Assembly (NCBI GenBank): GCA_037783415.1
Contig: JAZGTN010000046.1
Location: 1,618,501-1,682,500 of the forward strand
DNA length: 64,000 nucleotides
Source of the DNA: Leptasterias polaris
Taxonomy: Eukaryota > Echinodermata > Asteroidea > Forcipulatida > Asteriidae
Direction: 5' to 3'
Part shown: piece by piece, positions 36,101 to 46,800 of the stretch
Position numbering within the stretch: the stretch's first letter is position 1
Layout of the letters: each line of letters begins with the position of its first letter
Position numbers and translations under genes: made by a program
The notes under the pieces: model-generated
The model's input: the letters and a program-made list of their open reading frames with translations, nothing else
What the model was told of the DNA's origin: nothing
The model's database searches: none

Positions 36101-39100
36101 TCCGGTTTATGATCCATGAGCTATAGTCTAAAATTTCACATATAGACCAAGTTACCTTTGTTTACAGGGTGACCTTGTACATTCTAATGCATTTCCTGAT
36201 GGGCAAGATACTACACAGGCCATATGGGAAAATTAACATTTTGTGTCATATTTTTCACATAAATTCAATAGAGTACAAAAGCAACTGCTGTACAGCTTTT
36301 GAGATGTCCCCCCGCCCTTTCTTCATATCAAAAGTTGAGTAAAATCAGACAGTACAATCTCCATAAAACATCAGATTGATTGTATTCTTCCATTGAGCTG
36401 TGTACAATCTGTGCCTGCAGGAAGTCCAGGCTCTGTGGCTCTTTTGTAAACATGTAATGTCACAGGTCACATGGTCTATAGCAGTAGCTACCAATTCAGA
36501 TACGGCCATAGATACCCTTGCAATTGACACCTGAAGCTCAAACAGCGCCCTCGCTGAGGTCAATGAAAAACTCATCATTGGCTGAGGGTTTGTTTGTTTG
36601 TTTAGATGATCTTCCCGTCAAGGGAACTCAACAGCCAATCTCTCTCATACAAACATTAGTTTAAAGTCTTTGATTATGAATTGCACTAATCAAGAAATTG
36701 TGATTCAGTAACTAGACGACGATACTTATTCTAGTCAATGTGAAATCAGCGGTTAGCTTGGCTGGATTCGAACCCACAACCTTGTGATTGCAAGTCCTGC
36801 AGTCTAACCACTGGACCACTGTTTGTACTTGGTACTTGGTACCTGGTAACTCCTTAAAACTCCTTAAGGAAGTTTAACAAGGAGGCCCTAGGGGAGGTAT
36901 AAAACTGAGTTTAAATGAACTTCAAAGAACTTAAATAAATCCTAAAGGCATTTTGATTTGGGGCATCTATTCCATGTCCTAACTGTTCTGGGTATTCTTC
37001 TTATTCTTATTCTTTATTTGGCCAATAAACAATTACAAACAGACAGTATGTAAAATGGATATATAAAAACAAAAAGAAAACAAAAGTAAAAACAAAGCAA
37101 GACAAACCGTAAGGGCAAAACTAAATTACAAAACAACCGTAATGTGATGGCCAGGATCAACAAAAGTATAATAAAACACTGTAGCTCGAAAGCCTGTTAA
37201 TCCAGTCACATAGGGAGGCAAAAACACTATATAAAATACTCTCTTTGGAAAAATAAAAATAATTTAGAATAAATATATATAATCTGCATACACAAAGCAC
37301 AACTTAAAATAACAAAAACAAATTTGATACAAAAAGAGGTTAACCTTTACAACAAGAGCATGGCAAAAACAAACACTAGAAATAAGACAAACAAATAAAA
37401 CAAAATAAATAAATAGTTAAATTAAAAATATAGATATAAAGTATTAATAAATAAATGAATAAATAAATAAATAAGTACATGTAAAAAAGAAATAAAGCAA
37501 TAAATAATGCAATAATGGATGGATAAACAAATAAATAGGATAATAAATAAAAGAAAACAAATTGATAAAATAATAACACAAGCAACGAAAAAGTTAATCA
37601 AACAATCTCCTTTTCCAACATAAATACATGAACAATCAAATATGAGTAAAGCAATCAAAACAACCAATCAAATAATAAACAAGAAAATAAATTAACTAGA
37701 AATTAGACAACAAATAAATAATTAAATGAATATTTAATTAAAAAATATAGATATAAAATATAATTAAATAGATGAATAAATAAATAAGTACATGTAAAAA
37801 AAGAAATAAAGTAATAAATAATTCAATGTAGGATGATACATGGATAAACAAATAAAATGGTAAATAAATAAATAAATAAATAAACAAATAATAAAATAAC
37901 ACAAGCAGCGAAAAAGTAAAGCAAACAATCTCCTTTTCCAACATAAATGCATAAATAAATGGATGAATAAATATGAATAAATCAATCAAACAATCAATCA
38001 TGAAGGATTGCAAGTAAGTATCAGTTCTAGCTGGTTCTAGCGGTTTGTTCTATAAGCTGTTAGTTGTGCAGTCTACTGGACCTTGCTGGTTTTGGAGCTA
38101 TGGATGTTTACATTGTTTGGTTTGACCTCGGCGGTTTATACAAAGGGTGCATTGAAGTTTCCTTGAGGGTCTTATTCTAATATCACTTGTATTACTTTAC
38201 AAGCAGCCTGAGACTGGAAAACATGCCTTGTAACAACCCTTTCTGGGGGTTATTGTGTAACCCAATTTCATGGCTCTGCTTACCGCCGAATTCTGCGCTT
38301 GCGATCACCATTCTCCTCTTAAAGGGCAAGTGCCAAATTTCTGCACTAGCTGTGTAAGCAAAGAATGCCTAGTAACGTTGAGTACTCACGCGCACAAGCA
38401 AAAATTCCCTGCTAACCCGTGAAATACGCTTAACAAGCGCGGAATTCCCTGCTTCTGTAAGTGCCGATTCTTTGCCGACGATAAGCAGAGCCATAAAATT
38501 GGGCCCTGTTGTTGTACGAAGTGGGTATAACTTGACAATTTTGCCATTGATCTGTTTGTCTACTTGCTATCGTCAGATATGAAATTGGATGAAAAATATG
38601 AAATCTCCATTCGAGTACGTAACTCCGTGAGAGAATCAGAGAATTACAGTCTGTGCAGCACTCCGCTGATTCCAACAGGTAAGAAATTTATTTTATAGTT
38701 AGACCCCTTTTAATTGTCGGTGTTTCTTTTTAAAATTGAAATACCATAGGGGAAAAAACTGACAGACAGTCCTATTTTATCTCTAATCTTTTTGTTGCAA
38801 TGTAGAAAATCTGCCAATCCTTTGTTGAAGCTCAAGAGTTAAGTTACATGATGAAAAGATGTTGCTTTACATTTTAATTAGTAAAATATTAAGTTGACAT
38901 ATTTGTGGTTGCTGTTTGCAATTGTTTAACTGAAAACAACTTACGTATAATGGAATTTTTTTATTTTCACTTTTTCCCAGCAGGTGATTTGTCGTCTGTG
39001 TTCATCACTGTTGCATGTGTTATCAGTATTTTTCTGTTCGCAGCCATCTTTTGGATGGGTTTTAAGTTCTACAAGAAGGTTATGACAAAATTTCCAGATT

Positions 39101-41044
39101 TTCAACTGCCGCCACATCTTGGGGTGAGTGGGTCATTCTTTAGTTTATACTGGTAATCATACAACAGTATTTGTAAAAGGGATATCTGATTGCCCATTCA
39201 CTTCAAGGGCACCGGTTAATGAAACTAGACTAACCATGTGTATTTGATGAAAAGATTTGTCTTAGGATGGTGCTTGAATGAAGAAAAGATCGGTAACCAT
39301 TTTCAACTTGTCTGGCAAGTGGTTAAACCTGGGCCCAATTTTATAGAGTTGCTTAAGCAGAAAATATTGCTTAACAATTTTCTGGTAAGCAGAAGTGAAC
39401 AGGATACCAGTCACAAATCGTACTTGTGACATGATAGTTTGGTTTGGTTCCTTATTCTGGTAAGCATGTTGTGCTTAGCTAGTTTTTGTGCTTAAGCAGC
39501 TCTATGAAATTGGGCACTGGTCTCTATAGGTTGCTAGGCGAGTTTGAGGAGAACAAGTAAAACCTGATCAATGAAGGTATATCCTTTTCTGTAATAAATT
39601 AATACTATTCATTTTGTGTGTGTCCCTTTTACAGAATAGCAACCTGTATTTTTCTGCACGAAGTCCTCATCGCACTTTGACAAGAGAAAAAGAAGTTTAC
39701 GATGAATTACTCTCAAGTAAAAGTCTATTTGTCGATCTCCCGCCAACTGACAAAGAACCCCCTGAGAGTCCAGGGGTTAGTCCAGGACCTAACAGTAATT
39801 TAGCTTTCTCGGGCTCATTTGATATTGGAAATACACCCCAACAGGCTGTAGCAAGGTTGCCTCTGGCCACTGTTGATGAACTAGACATCCCTTTCTCATC
39901 TGCAGCACCTTCCGATAGAGAGGCACACCGACATAGACATTGGTCCTCTGATACTTGCACCTCTTCTCTAAATAGTCCCATTAGCGTTGGGAGTGGGGGG
40001 AGCTATTTTGTCTTGCGTGAATCCGATTCCACCAGCTACTGCACCCTAGCCAAGGATGGCTTCTCACCAGTCAGGGAAAACAATCTACGGGATCAGGAGC
40101 TCCCTGGTGTAGGGTCATCGGCTGTGGGTTTGACACTTACCTGCTTGGAGTTGGAGAATGATTCAGATGGAGAAGTTTCAATCTTGGGTTTTGAGTCGAA
40201 GAAAAAAAGCTGCAAATTCGGTTCACCAGAAGTGATTCTGTACACACGCAAGCATGTTCTACAAAATTGGAGTGATACTGAAGTTAGCCAGCCAAGGTTA
40301 CTAAGAAACGCCACTGATTCTCCAAATAAATCTAGAGATACTGCAGGGCTCTTTGGCTTAGATGAAGTTACTGAGGAGCAGGAGGTAGAGAGCCTTGGAT
40401 CAATCCAGGAAGATGAGGACAACACGAAGGGAAAAGGCGTCGTAGAAAATGAAGTCAAAGAAGCTGGGAGTGATTTAGGCACGCCAGAGAAAATACAAGA
40501 TGCTAGCGAAGATGATGCTATCAACATGCCACCAGAGAAGAACCAAGATGCAAGTGAAGATGATGTTATCAACATGCCACCAGAGAAGAACCAAGATGCA
40601 AGTGAAGATGATGTTATCAACATTCCACCAGAGAAGAGACAAAATACAAATGAAGATAATGGTATTAAAGTTCCATCCAAAAATTTGCAAAGCTCTGTCG
40701 ATGATGTTGATAAGGGTGGGGGAGCACTCAATGAAGCATTTGAAGAGAATGAAGCATTGTGTCACCTTGACCAACCTGAGTTCATTTTAAATTATATCAC
40801 CGTTTGTAAAGACGATGAGGAAGGCGACGAGGAAGATTTGGCTGATGTGAAGACAGAAACTGGTGAAGACGAAATCTCGATAACAACGGGGAGTCCATCT
40901 GATACCGGCCCAACAGAGTGTCCGTCTAACCACATGTATCCCGGCTCTAGTAGTGGTACGTACATTCATCAGGCGCAGCTGGCGAACATCTCTCCGATAT
41001 CGTCACCGACTCGCTTAATAGACCCTTCCAATGAAATATGCTAA
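30144..41044 (+). CDS. gp130/LIFR-like class I cytokine receptor, 11 exons
   Basis: Exons: 30144-30207, 31135-31422, 31970-32099, 33111-33304, 34188-34354, 34683-34833, 35106-35191, 35937-36069, 38577-38678, 38984-39123, 39635-41044. They total 2865 nt and encode 954 aa, with phases consistent throughout. Such receptors bind helical cytokines and signal through JAK and STAT. Domains in order: signal peptide (1-21); Ig domain (exon 2, LNCSNQ...GTYSCSL); cytokine-binding module (exons 3-6) with CFSSDYDHATCTW and further cysteines in exon 4; a fibronectin-type region (exons 7-9); one membrane span (about 443-465); and a 469-aa tail in the last exon. YGQYS and SENYS are only faint WSxWS matches. 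Juxtamembrane FPDFQLPPHLG is box-1-like. The tail has YIHQ (Tyr928, a STAT3-type YxxQ) and YITV (Tyr872, like the gp130 YxxV site). The start is the first ATG in frame with a hydrophobic leader. Exact orthology (gp130, LIFR or Domeless) is open. Confidence 0.87.
30684..30931. mobile_element. MULE-like TIR element with 9-bp TSD, in receptor intron 1
   Basis: Inverted ends TAGCCCCATTTATAGTGCCA and TGGCACTATAAATGGGGCTA run inward for about 30 bp. An exact 9-bp direct repeat GTTTAGTAC flanks both sides (30675-30683, 30932-30940). Nine-base duplications are typical of Mutator-like elements. The interior (about 165 bp) is nearly identical, inverted, to 33680-33842. Confidence 0.85.
31528..31830 (-). 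repeat. Possible SINE remnant in receptor intron 2
   Basis: On the minus strand the segment ends in an AATAAATCTTATTATTG-type tail of ATT units, like the tail of the SINE at 60.99 kb. I see no clear tRNA-like head, so assignment is weak. Confidence 0.3.
32180..33060 (+). repeat. Minisatellite in receptor intron 3
   Basis: This is a tandem array built from 16-17-bp words AAGTTGACTTCGGACCG, combined into a higher-order unit of roughly 47-64 bp that also contains TTCAAACCCAGGCGACTCGG. Word order varies between units. GGGTGTCCAAA repeats sit at its left edge (32220-32340). It fills most of the intron between exons 3 and 4, where a single cytokine-receptor domain is split. Confidence 0.93.
33480..33720 (-). 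pseudogene. Degraded retroelement C-terminal coding fragment
   Basis: The minus strand reads NAILVVVGALGTILKALEKH, then after frame breaks LLQKAALSGIARSETFKAV. The pattern V-GALGTI...LEKH...LLxxA-LxGxAR resembles the C-terminal tail of a widespread family of animal non-LTR reverse transcriptases. Stops and shifts show it is dead. It lies in receptor intron 4. Confidence 0.5.
33884..34031. mobile_element. Small MITE, TIR GGGTCGATTTCACAAAG, in receptor intron 4
   Basis: Inverted ends GGGGTCGATTTCACAAAG and CTTTGTGAAATCGAGCCC. It is related at the termini to 3504-3669 but has a different interior. Confidence 0.75.
35557..35866 (+). repeat. Repeat block with tRNA-like segment in receptor intron 7
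   Basis: At 35767-35840 an A-box-like TAGCTCAGTTGGTAGAGCG and a B-box GGTTCAAATCC flank a loop containing GTT (Asn-type anticodon). The arms are too imperfect for a functional tRNA. The word TCTGTGTTCAACCC appears before and after it, and the 35557-35620 stretch recurs near 17243-17300. It is most simply a tRNA-derived SINE and its relatives. Confidence 0.55.
36389..36480 (-). repeat. Dispersed ~90-bp repeat (three copies in the window)
   Basis: The minus strand carries ACCATGTGACCTGTGACAT, AAAGAGCCACAGAGCCTGGA and CTTCCTGCAGGCACAG. Related plus-strand copies are at 41776-41866 (3' flank of this gene) and 51821-51869. Boundaries are unclear; the family is unknown. Confidence 0.6.
36586..36838 (-). 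repeat. tRNA-derived SINE in receptor intron 8
   Basis: On the minus strand the head has an A-box-like GTGGTCCAGTGGTTAGACTG and B-box GGTTCGAATCC, then a body, then a 3' tail of AAAC units at 36588-36606. This is a full SINE layout. The head resembles Glu/Gln-type tRNAs. Confidence 0.7.
37380..37985. repeat. Tandem duplication of a ~320-bp A-rich block in receptor intron 8
   Basis: Two copies (about 37386-37650 and 37706-37960) share AAAAATATAGATATAAA, AATAAGTACATGTAAAAAA and CAATCTCCTTTTCCAACATAAAT in order, embedded in AAAT-type simple sequence. The apparent minus-strand proteins rich in Leu/Phe/Ile are translation of this low-complexity DNA. Confidence 0.75.
38261..38506. mobile_element. 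MITE (GGGCCCAATTTCATGGCTCT family) in receptor intron 8
   Basis: Inverted ends CCCAATTTCATGGCTCTGCT and AGCAGAGCCATAAAATTGGG. It is the closest relative of 7196-7447, with the same interior. It stops about 70 bp before receptor exon 9. Confidence 0.8.
39331..39517. mobile_element. MITE (GGGCCCAATTTCATAGAGCTG subfamily) in receptor intron 10
   Basis: Inverted ends GGGCCCAATTTTATAGAGTT and AGCTCTATGAAATTGGGC, with TTAAGCA/TGCTTAA words inside. The similar copy at 55156-55326 shares the internal ACCAGTCACAAAT region in inverted orientation. Confidence 0.75.
40484..40675 (+). repeat. Four 48-bp coding repeats in the receptor tail
   Basis: In frame, these encode four 16-residue units: PEKIQDASEDDAINMP, PEKNQDASEDDVINMP, PEKNQDASEDDVINIP and a diverged PEKRQNTNEDNGIKVP. 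The middle two are nearly identical in DNA, so expansion is recent. The repeat is acidic and probably disordered. Confidence 0.95.
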
Positions 41045-42578
41045 TTATATTCACGCATGCGTACAGATCCTATTGGTTGGCAAAAGCCATAGAGATGTGC
41101 ACTAAGCAGACGTCACGCGACCATCAGCCCACACAAAAAGGCGCAATGTTCCATCATTTTGCCAACCAAAATGTTAGTGTGCACGCGCGATGTGCAATTT
41201 ACATATTTCATGGGAAGGGTCTATTCACCATCATGACTTCAGTGACCCTGGAGTTGACCCTTGACATAGTTCAACCATGGATCAAGCGTTAAGCAATCAG
41301 CTAACTCAGGGGAAAGCAAATATGCCAAAATCTGGGTTTATGGGTTTTGAAGAACACATTTGAGTGATGATGGAATATTCATTCTCGACGTTTTTATACC
41401 ATTAACAAATTTGTTTAGTTAATCCAGCTGAACCAGTGTCTTGTCATAATGAGATTGTTTTGGGGGGTTTGGTATTGTTTGTTGTGATGGGGTGAGGGGT
41501 GGGCATGTTAGGTGGGAGAGAGGGGAGGCTTGAACTGGTACTGTTTGTTGGGGTGGGGGAGCAGGGGGGTGGGTAGGTGATTAATTATCTTGTAAATTCT
41601 CTATTTTCTATTTTGATTATACTTCTTGTTATGTATACTTGCAATATTCCTTGCTGGATTTACTATCCTCAGTGCATTGAAACCATTGGAAAAACGTGCT
41701 TTATAAATGCTTGTATTATTATTAGCTGTTATGCAACACAGCGTTGTTCATTACTAACTACATGAACTAATTGATCATGTAACCAGTGACATTAAATTTT
41801 TTAAAAGAGCCACAGAGCCTGGACTTCCTGCTTGCACAATCTGTACATACATGTAGCTCAATGGAGGACATGAAATCTTACTTGTATGAAAATTGCACGG
41901 TAAGATTTTTCAAATATTGATATGAAGTAAGGGCGACACATCTTACAATTTTGTCTGCTGATATTTTTGTTATTCTTGAATTGATGCCAGAAAATACCCT
42001 AGACTTACAAAGTTAATATTTTGGTGAGCAAAGTGACCTAATCTTTAGCGTTTGTGTATAATATAAAATAACTTGTGTTAACTCTGCAATGCAAAAGGCT
42101 TCGTAATAATCTTGCCTGTTAGTGTTACTATGAAAGATGGCTTTTGTTTACTTAAATTTATTAGCAAATTCCGTCTTGTCTTGCTTTAGTGTGATGATGT
42201 CTTTTGAATTTGAGAGTTTATTCCTCCCAATTATCTAGTTATAGAAAAAGATTTTTATCCTTTGAGAAAGAGAAAGACTCTGCTTTGGTCAAATCAACTG
42301 GAGAATAGAAAAAGATTTTTATCCTTTGAGAAAGACTCTGCTTTGGTCAAATCAACTGGAGAAATGTCCTTAAAATTGAAGCAAATATTTTCCAGAATGA
42401 TTTGCAAAATGTGAACTCATTCCAATGTAAGAAAGTTAACTTTTCCTTCTTTAAATAAATTACATCAACTCTTTTTTATATTCCATCCTTAGAATTTATT
42501 ACCAACTAATACCTCAGGAAGATACAAAAATATATTTTAATACAAATGACAAAGTACTAATTGTTAAAAACCGTGTGC
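41045..42578. other. 3' flank of the receptor gene, no gene recognised
   Basis: It contains a purine-rich run at about 41500-41580, a SINE-tail-like CTTTATAAATGCTTGTATTATT near 41700, and a direct duplication of a ~50-bp segment (TTTTTATCCTTTGAGAAAG) at 42250-42345. No clear poly(A) signal lies close to the stop. Confidence 0.4.
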
Positions 42579-42937
42579 TTAAAGGGACGAGTTGGGCTAT
42601 GAAAAGCGTTTGTTATAAAATAAATGGTTAGAAAGTAATTTTAAAAGTAGAATACAATGATCCACACAAATATGCCTCAAAATTGCGTGGTTTTCCTTTT
42701 ACTTTGCGAACAAACACGATCCGCAATTTTGTGGAGTCAAAAATTTTGCTCTACAAAATGGCGGGCTGTGTTAGTTCACGATGTAAAAGGAAAACCACGC
42801 AATTTTGAGGCATATTTGTGTGGATCATTATATTCTACTTTTAAAACGTCTTTCTAACCATATGCATTTCATAACAAACGGTTTCAAACGCTTTTCATAG
42901 CCCAACTCGCACAATCCAAGGCAACGTGTCCCTTTAA
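42579..42937. mobile_element. Near-perfect palindromic MITE, short relative of the 49.9-kb element
   Basis: The whole 359 bp folds back on itself. Ends are TTAAAGGGAC / GTCCCTTTAA. Arm words such as TGATCCACACAAATATGCC and AAAGCGTTTGTTAT are repeated in inverse on the other side, with GCAATTTTGTGGAGTC near the centre. The same core lies in the middle of 49908-51427. Confidence 0.88.
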
Positions 42938-43841
42938 ATATTATTAGTTATCACAAAAGTGTGAGTGGAATATGGGAATACATCTTCACGGATGCCTGTT
43001 ATATTTTTCCTTATTCCATGAACACGGGTGTAATAATGAATTTATCTTTAAAATATCGCAATATGCAGAGTTAGAACAGCACGTTACAACAAGGTTTGAT
43101 ATTGGCCGGAATGTTATATCACACTCTTGTTGCTATGTATCGACCAATCAGAATCGAGGATTCAAGTTTGCTTAAAGATAAAAAACAGAACTTTACAGAA
43201 ACCCTTAATGAATATTTATTAAAAATTGTATTAATTGTTTAAAAAATTAACACATTCATATTTTTGCGTGCTTTCACAATTCACTTAAAAGTAAAATGGT
43301 ACTCGTAAGTTTGTTCACTTTTATATCATGGAAACATCTCCATAACATCATATTTTCATAAATACATTTTGCGAAGGATTTCAATGGAGAATCTGTCTTT
43401 ATTCATTTTGTGTCCAATAAATTAGACATAAGTTAGTTTCGTTGCGGGTAGAGATGGCAAGTGAGCAATCAAATTGACTATCAAACTGTTTGATGTAAAG
43501 CAAACTTTTGTACTTATTTTTAATAGCAGAAAAATGTGTATTTATAAGCTGAAGTTATTTGTTATCACGATTTGATATGTACATTACATACATGGTTTTG
43601 CACCACTCATCTGCATACAACAACAAAACGTCAAGTTAGCTTGCCTATACTTTGGTTCTGGTGAGCAGTATTTATGAAATAGAAACTGCTTAAAAACATC
43701 TGCTTAATAGGCTGTATGCATTTGAACCAACACCATCTCCAAAAGTGTAAACTTGAGCAAGTATGTCATTGTATCACACTTACTCAAACTTAACTAACTG
43801 GTGGCTTAAAATTTTGTTTTTGGTGGAAAAATGAGAAAGAT
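42938..43841. other. Intergenic between the convergent receptor and SDR genes
   Basis: AT-rich, with no gene seen. It should hold the SDR 3' UTR; minus-strand AATAAA hexamers occur at 43398-43403 and 43215-43220. Confidence 0.4.
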
Positions 43842-46800
43842 TTACACAAAGCCTGTTGCAGTGCAGCTAACATACCACAACTGTTTAGCAAGTTCTTCAT
43901 TCGATGCTTTGCTGCTTTCTTTCCCAAGTTGACAATCAACAAAGTATGACCCTGACAGCTCCTTCACCGACTTGTCAACTGCACAATGGATAACACATTG
44001 GGCACCAGCCTCCGGAGATCTCATAATGGATCTAAAACAAATCGGAAAAATCAAAAAAATAATTGTCTTCAAATATGATAAAAGATTTTCAGTTATTGAC
44101 GAAAAAGAAACAAGATTTGTCTCAATCTTGGAGAGCTCACTGATAATAAAGTCAACTCAGTTGGTACAGCACTGGCACGTAAACCTGGAGGTTGCAAATC
44201 CCAGCCCAGTAAATTGTTCTTTGCTCACCCCAAAACCGTCATTCACATGTACTAAGTCTTGAGAAACTTGTCCATCTTTGGCTACTTTAAACAAAGTGAG
44301 GAATAGCAACGAACAAAAATACACACCTGAAAAATGGGATAAAAAGCTTTCGGCAGCATCCACCTCTTCTTAAAATCTTATCAATACCTCCTGTATAGAC
44401 AATACCTGGATGCACCGAGCATACAGAGACTTGGGTATTGGTAAGTTTGCGAGAAAGCTCATGCGTGAAGAGATTCACTGCCATCTTGCTGATGGGGTAG
44501 CTGGCTAGGTGAGGGTATCGAACCCCATCTTTCTCCTCCTCTGTGAAGTCAAACTCGGGGGAGAACCTGTGTGCCAGAGATGACAGGTTGACGATGCGAC
44601 TTGGTGCAGATCTTATCAGTAGGTCAAGGAGAAGGTTTGTGAGGAGAAAAGGACCAAAGTGGTTGACCCCAAACTTAAGATCAAACCCATCTTCAGTCTT
44701 GCCTTCTTCTCCTATACCTGTTGTAAAGTAAAAGCAAGTGATGTTTAAAGCTTGCATGTTAAGGAAAAACAAAAAGTATTGAGTAAACTTGTGGGTACAA
44801 CCATCATGTGTAAGTCTCTTTTGGGACTTGGGTGGGGTGTTGGCTCTGAGAAGAACCGGTGTGGTCTCAACGATGAGCAGAGTATATATGTACGTTAAGA
44901 TCTGACCAGCTCTCCTCAGACCTAACCCTTCTCCCATAAGAGACATGGTTGCACCCCTAAGTTTACCAGTTACAGCTACTTCTTAAAAGTCCATGGTTTT
45001 AAGTTTATTAAATGGGCAAAGTGTTATGTCTCAAGGTCTAGTTTTTTTTCTCGCTTTGCGTCTCGTTAGATTAGCTTGAAAATTAGAACATACCAGCATT
45101 GTTAATGAGGATGTCAAGCTTTGTCACATCTTGCTTGATCTTCTCAGCAAACGAACGAACCGACTTCAGGGAGGCGAGATCAAGATGGTAATCCACAACA
45201 TCAGCATTCTCTACCGTTTCTCTGATCTCCTTAATGACTTCCGAGGTTTTCTTTTCATTTCGGCAGGCGAGAATAACTTTTGCACCACGGCGGGCGAGGT
45301 CTAATGCAGTTGCCTTGCCAATGCCAGATGAAGCCCCTGAAAAAGGGAAGATGAAAAAGAAAGACTTTAATTTAAAGAGAAAAATTGCATTTAGCCCGCC
45401 ACCCCTCCCCCAATCGAATGTATTTTGGCATCTATAGACAGTGCCCTCTTTAGTCTTCATGGTTAATAATAATTATGTTGAATAAGATTGTTGAATACAG
45501 GAAAATGAGGAGGGTCTGGTGTGTACTATAAAGTGCAGTGCAGATGCGCTCTCACGCTAATCAACCAAACAAGCCCAACAATATATTTTAACCATGGAAT
45601 GGAAAGGCTGAGATCATGGAGGAAGGAAGTTAGTTAGTACAGGACTACAGGTTGGACTCCCGACAGACGGAAAACAGTTTTTTATCCGACTGTAACTTTT
45701 TCACTCACTGTTGCCAAAAGCAATATCTCATTTGAGTATACTAAGAGTAAAGACATTATTATTACTTTATGTCATTGAATGAAAAAGTGGCAGTTGATGA
45801 TACCACAATTTTACATAATCATACTCTAGACTATATCCTCCCCTGTCCGGTTTTCGATGTACTATGCCTTTTTCTTTGAATTGAAAAAAAATAAAATTAT
45901 TCCATAATCAACTGATGCCCTAATTACCTTCCTTTGTTTATCGTAGGACGCCCTGTATTCAGGGGGTCCCTGAAATCGAGGCAAATCTTTTACCTCTCTG
46001 CGCGCGATGTAAACAGTCCCTAAATACAATTTTTGTGGTTTGACTTGCCAAGCAAAGAGTCTCCTCTCATTTGACCAAAACTTGGAAACATGAAAGGCTC
46101 CACTGGTTAGTTGCACTTGTAAATGCAAAAAGTTGTGGTATTTAGGCATTTCTGCAAGGTACAAAAATATGTCATACTGTCGGGGCCATAAAAAAAAAAT
46201 TCCCCACCGAAAAAGTTTCATCAAACACTTTTTCAATTCACAATTCACGATGATCAAATCATGTGACTGAACATTCTGCTGAGCATTCTGGGGGAAAAAA
46301 TACAGAGGCTTAAAGAAGCCACGTGCCTTATATCATTTTCTAATAGTCTGGATAATTTTTTTTTGTAACACTCTATCATTTTTGTTATTAATATTAAAAT
46401 TTAAACATCAGCTTTGTGATTCGATGATCACTGTTTATTTATATGCTTTATTTTAAATGTTAAGAAACATAAAAAGACACAAAACTAAATAAAAATAAGA
46501 TTTGAAAGCCAAAAATTATTTACATTTTTTTTTTTTTTTTTTTTTTTTAGTTTTTGAAAAATACCATGGTTATTTTTAGAACTAGATAAAAAATATGTTG
46601 AATAAAATGAAGAAAACTGCTGGCTATAGAGTCATACACTAAGTCTTACAGAACACTTGTAGTCACTGCAGATGTTTCTTCCACGTATGGCTTCACCCGG
46701 ACACCATACTTTCTTGTTTGCATCGAAAACAGGTCAAACTCAAAACAAATGGGACGCTATTGAAGTCATCGAAGATCGGTGCGTGGTGTGAAAGTTTCAA

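Noticed and set aside
37376..38013. Minus-strand frames rich in Leu, Ile and Phe resembling membrane proteins
   Set aside because: Translation of AAAT-rich low-complexity DNA that is tandemly duplicated.
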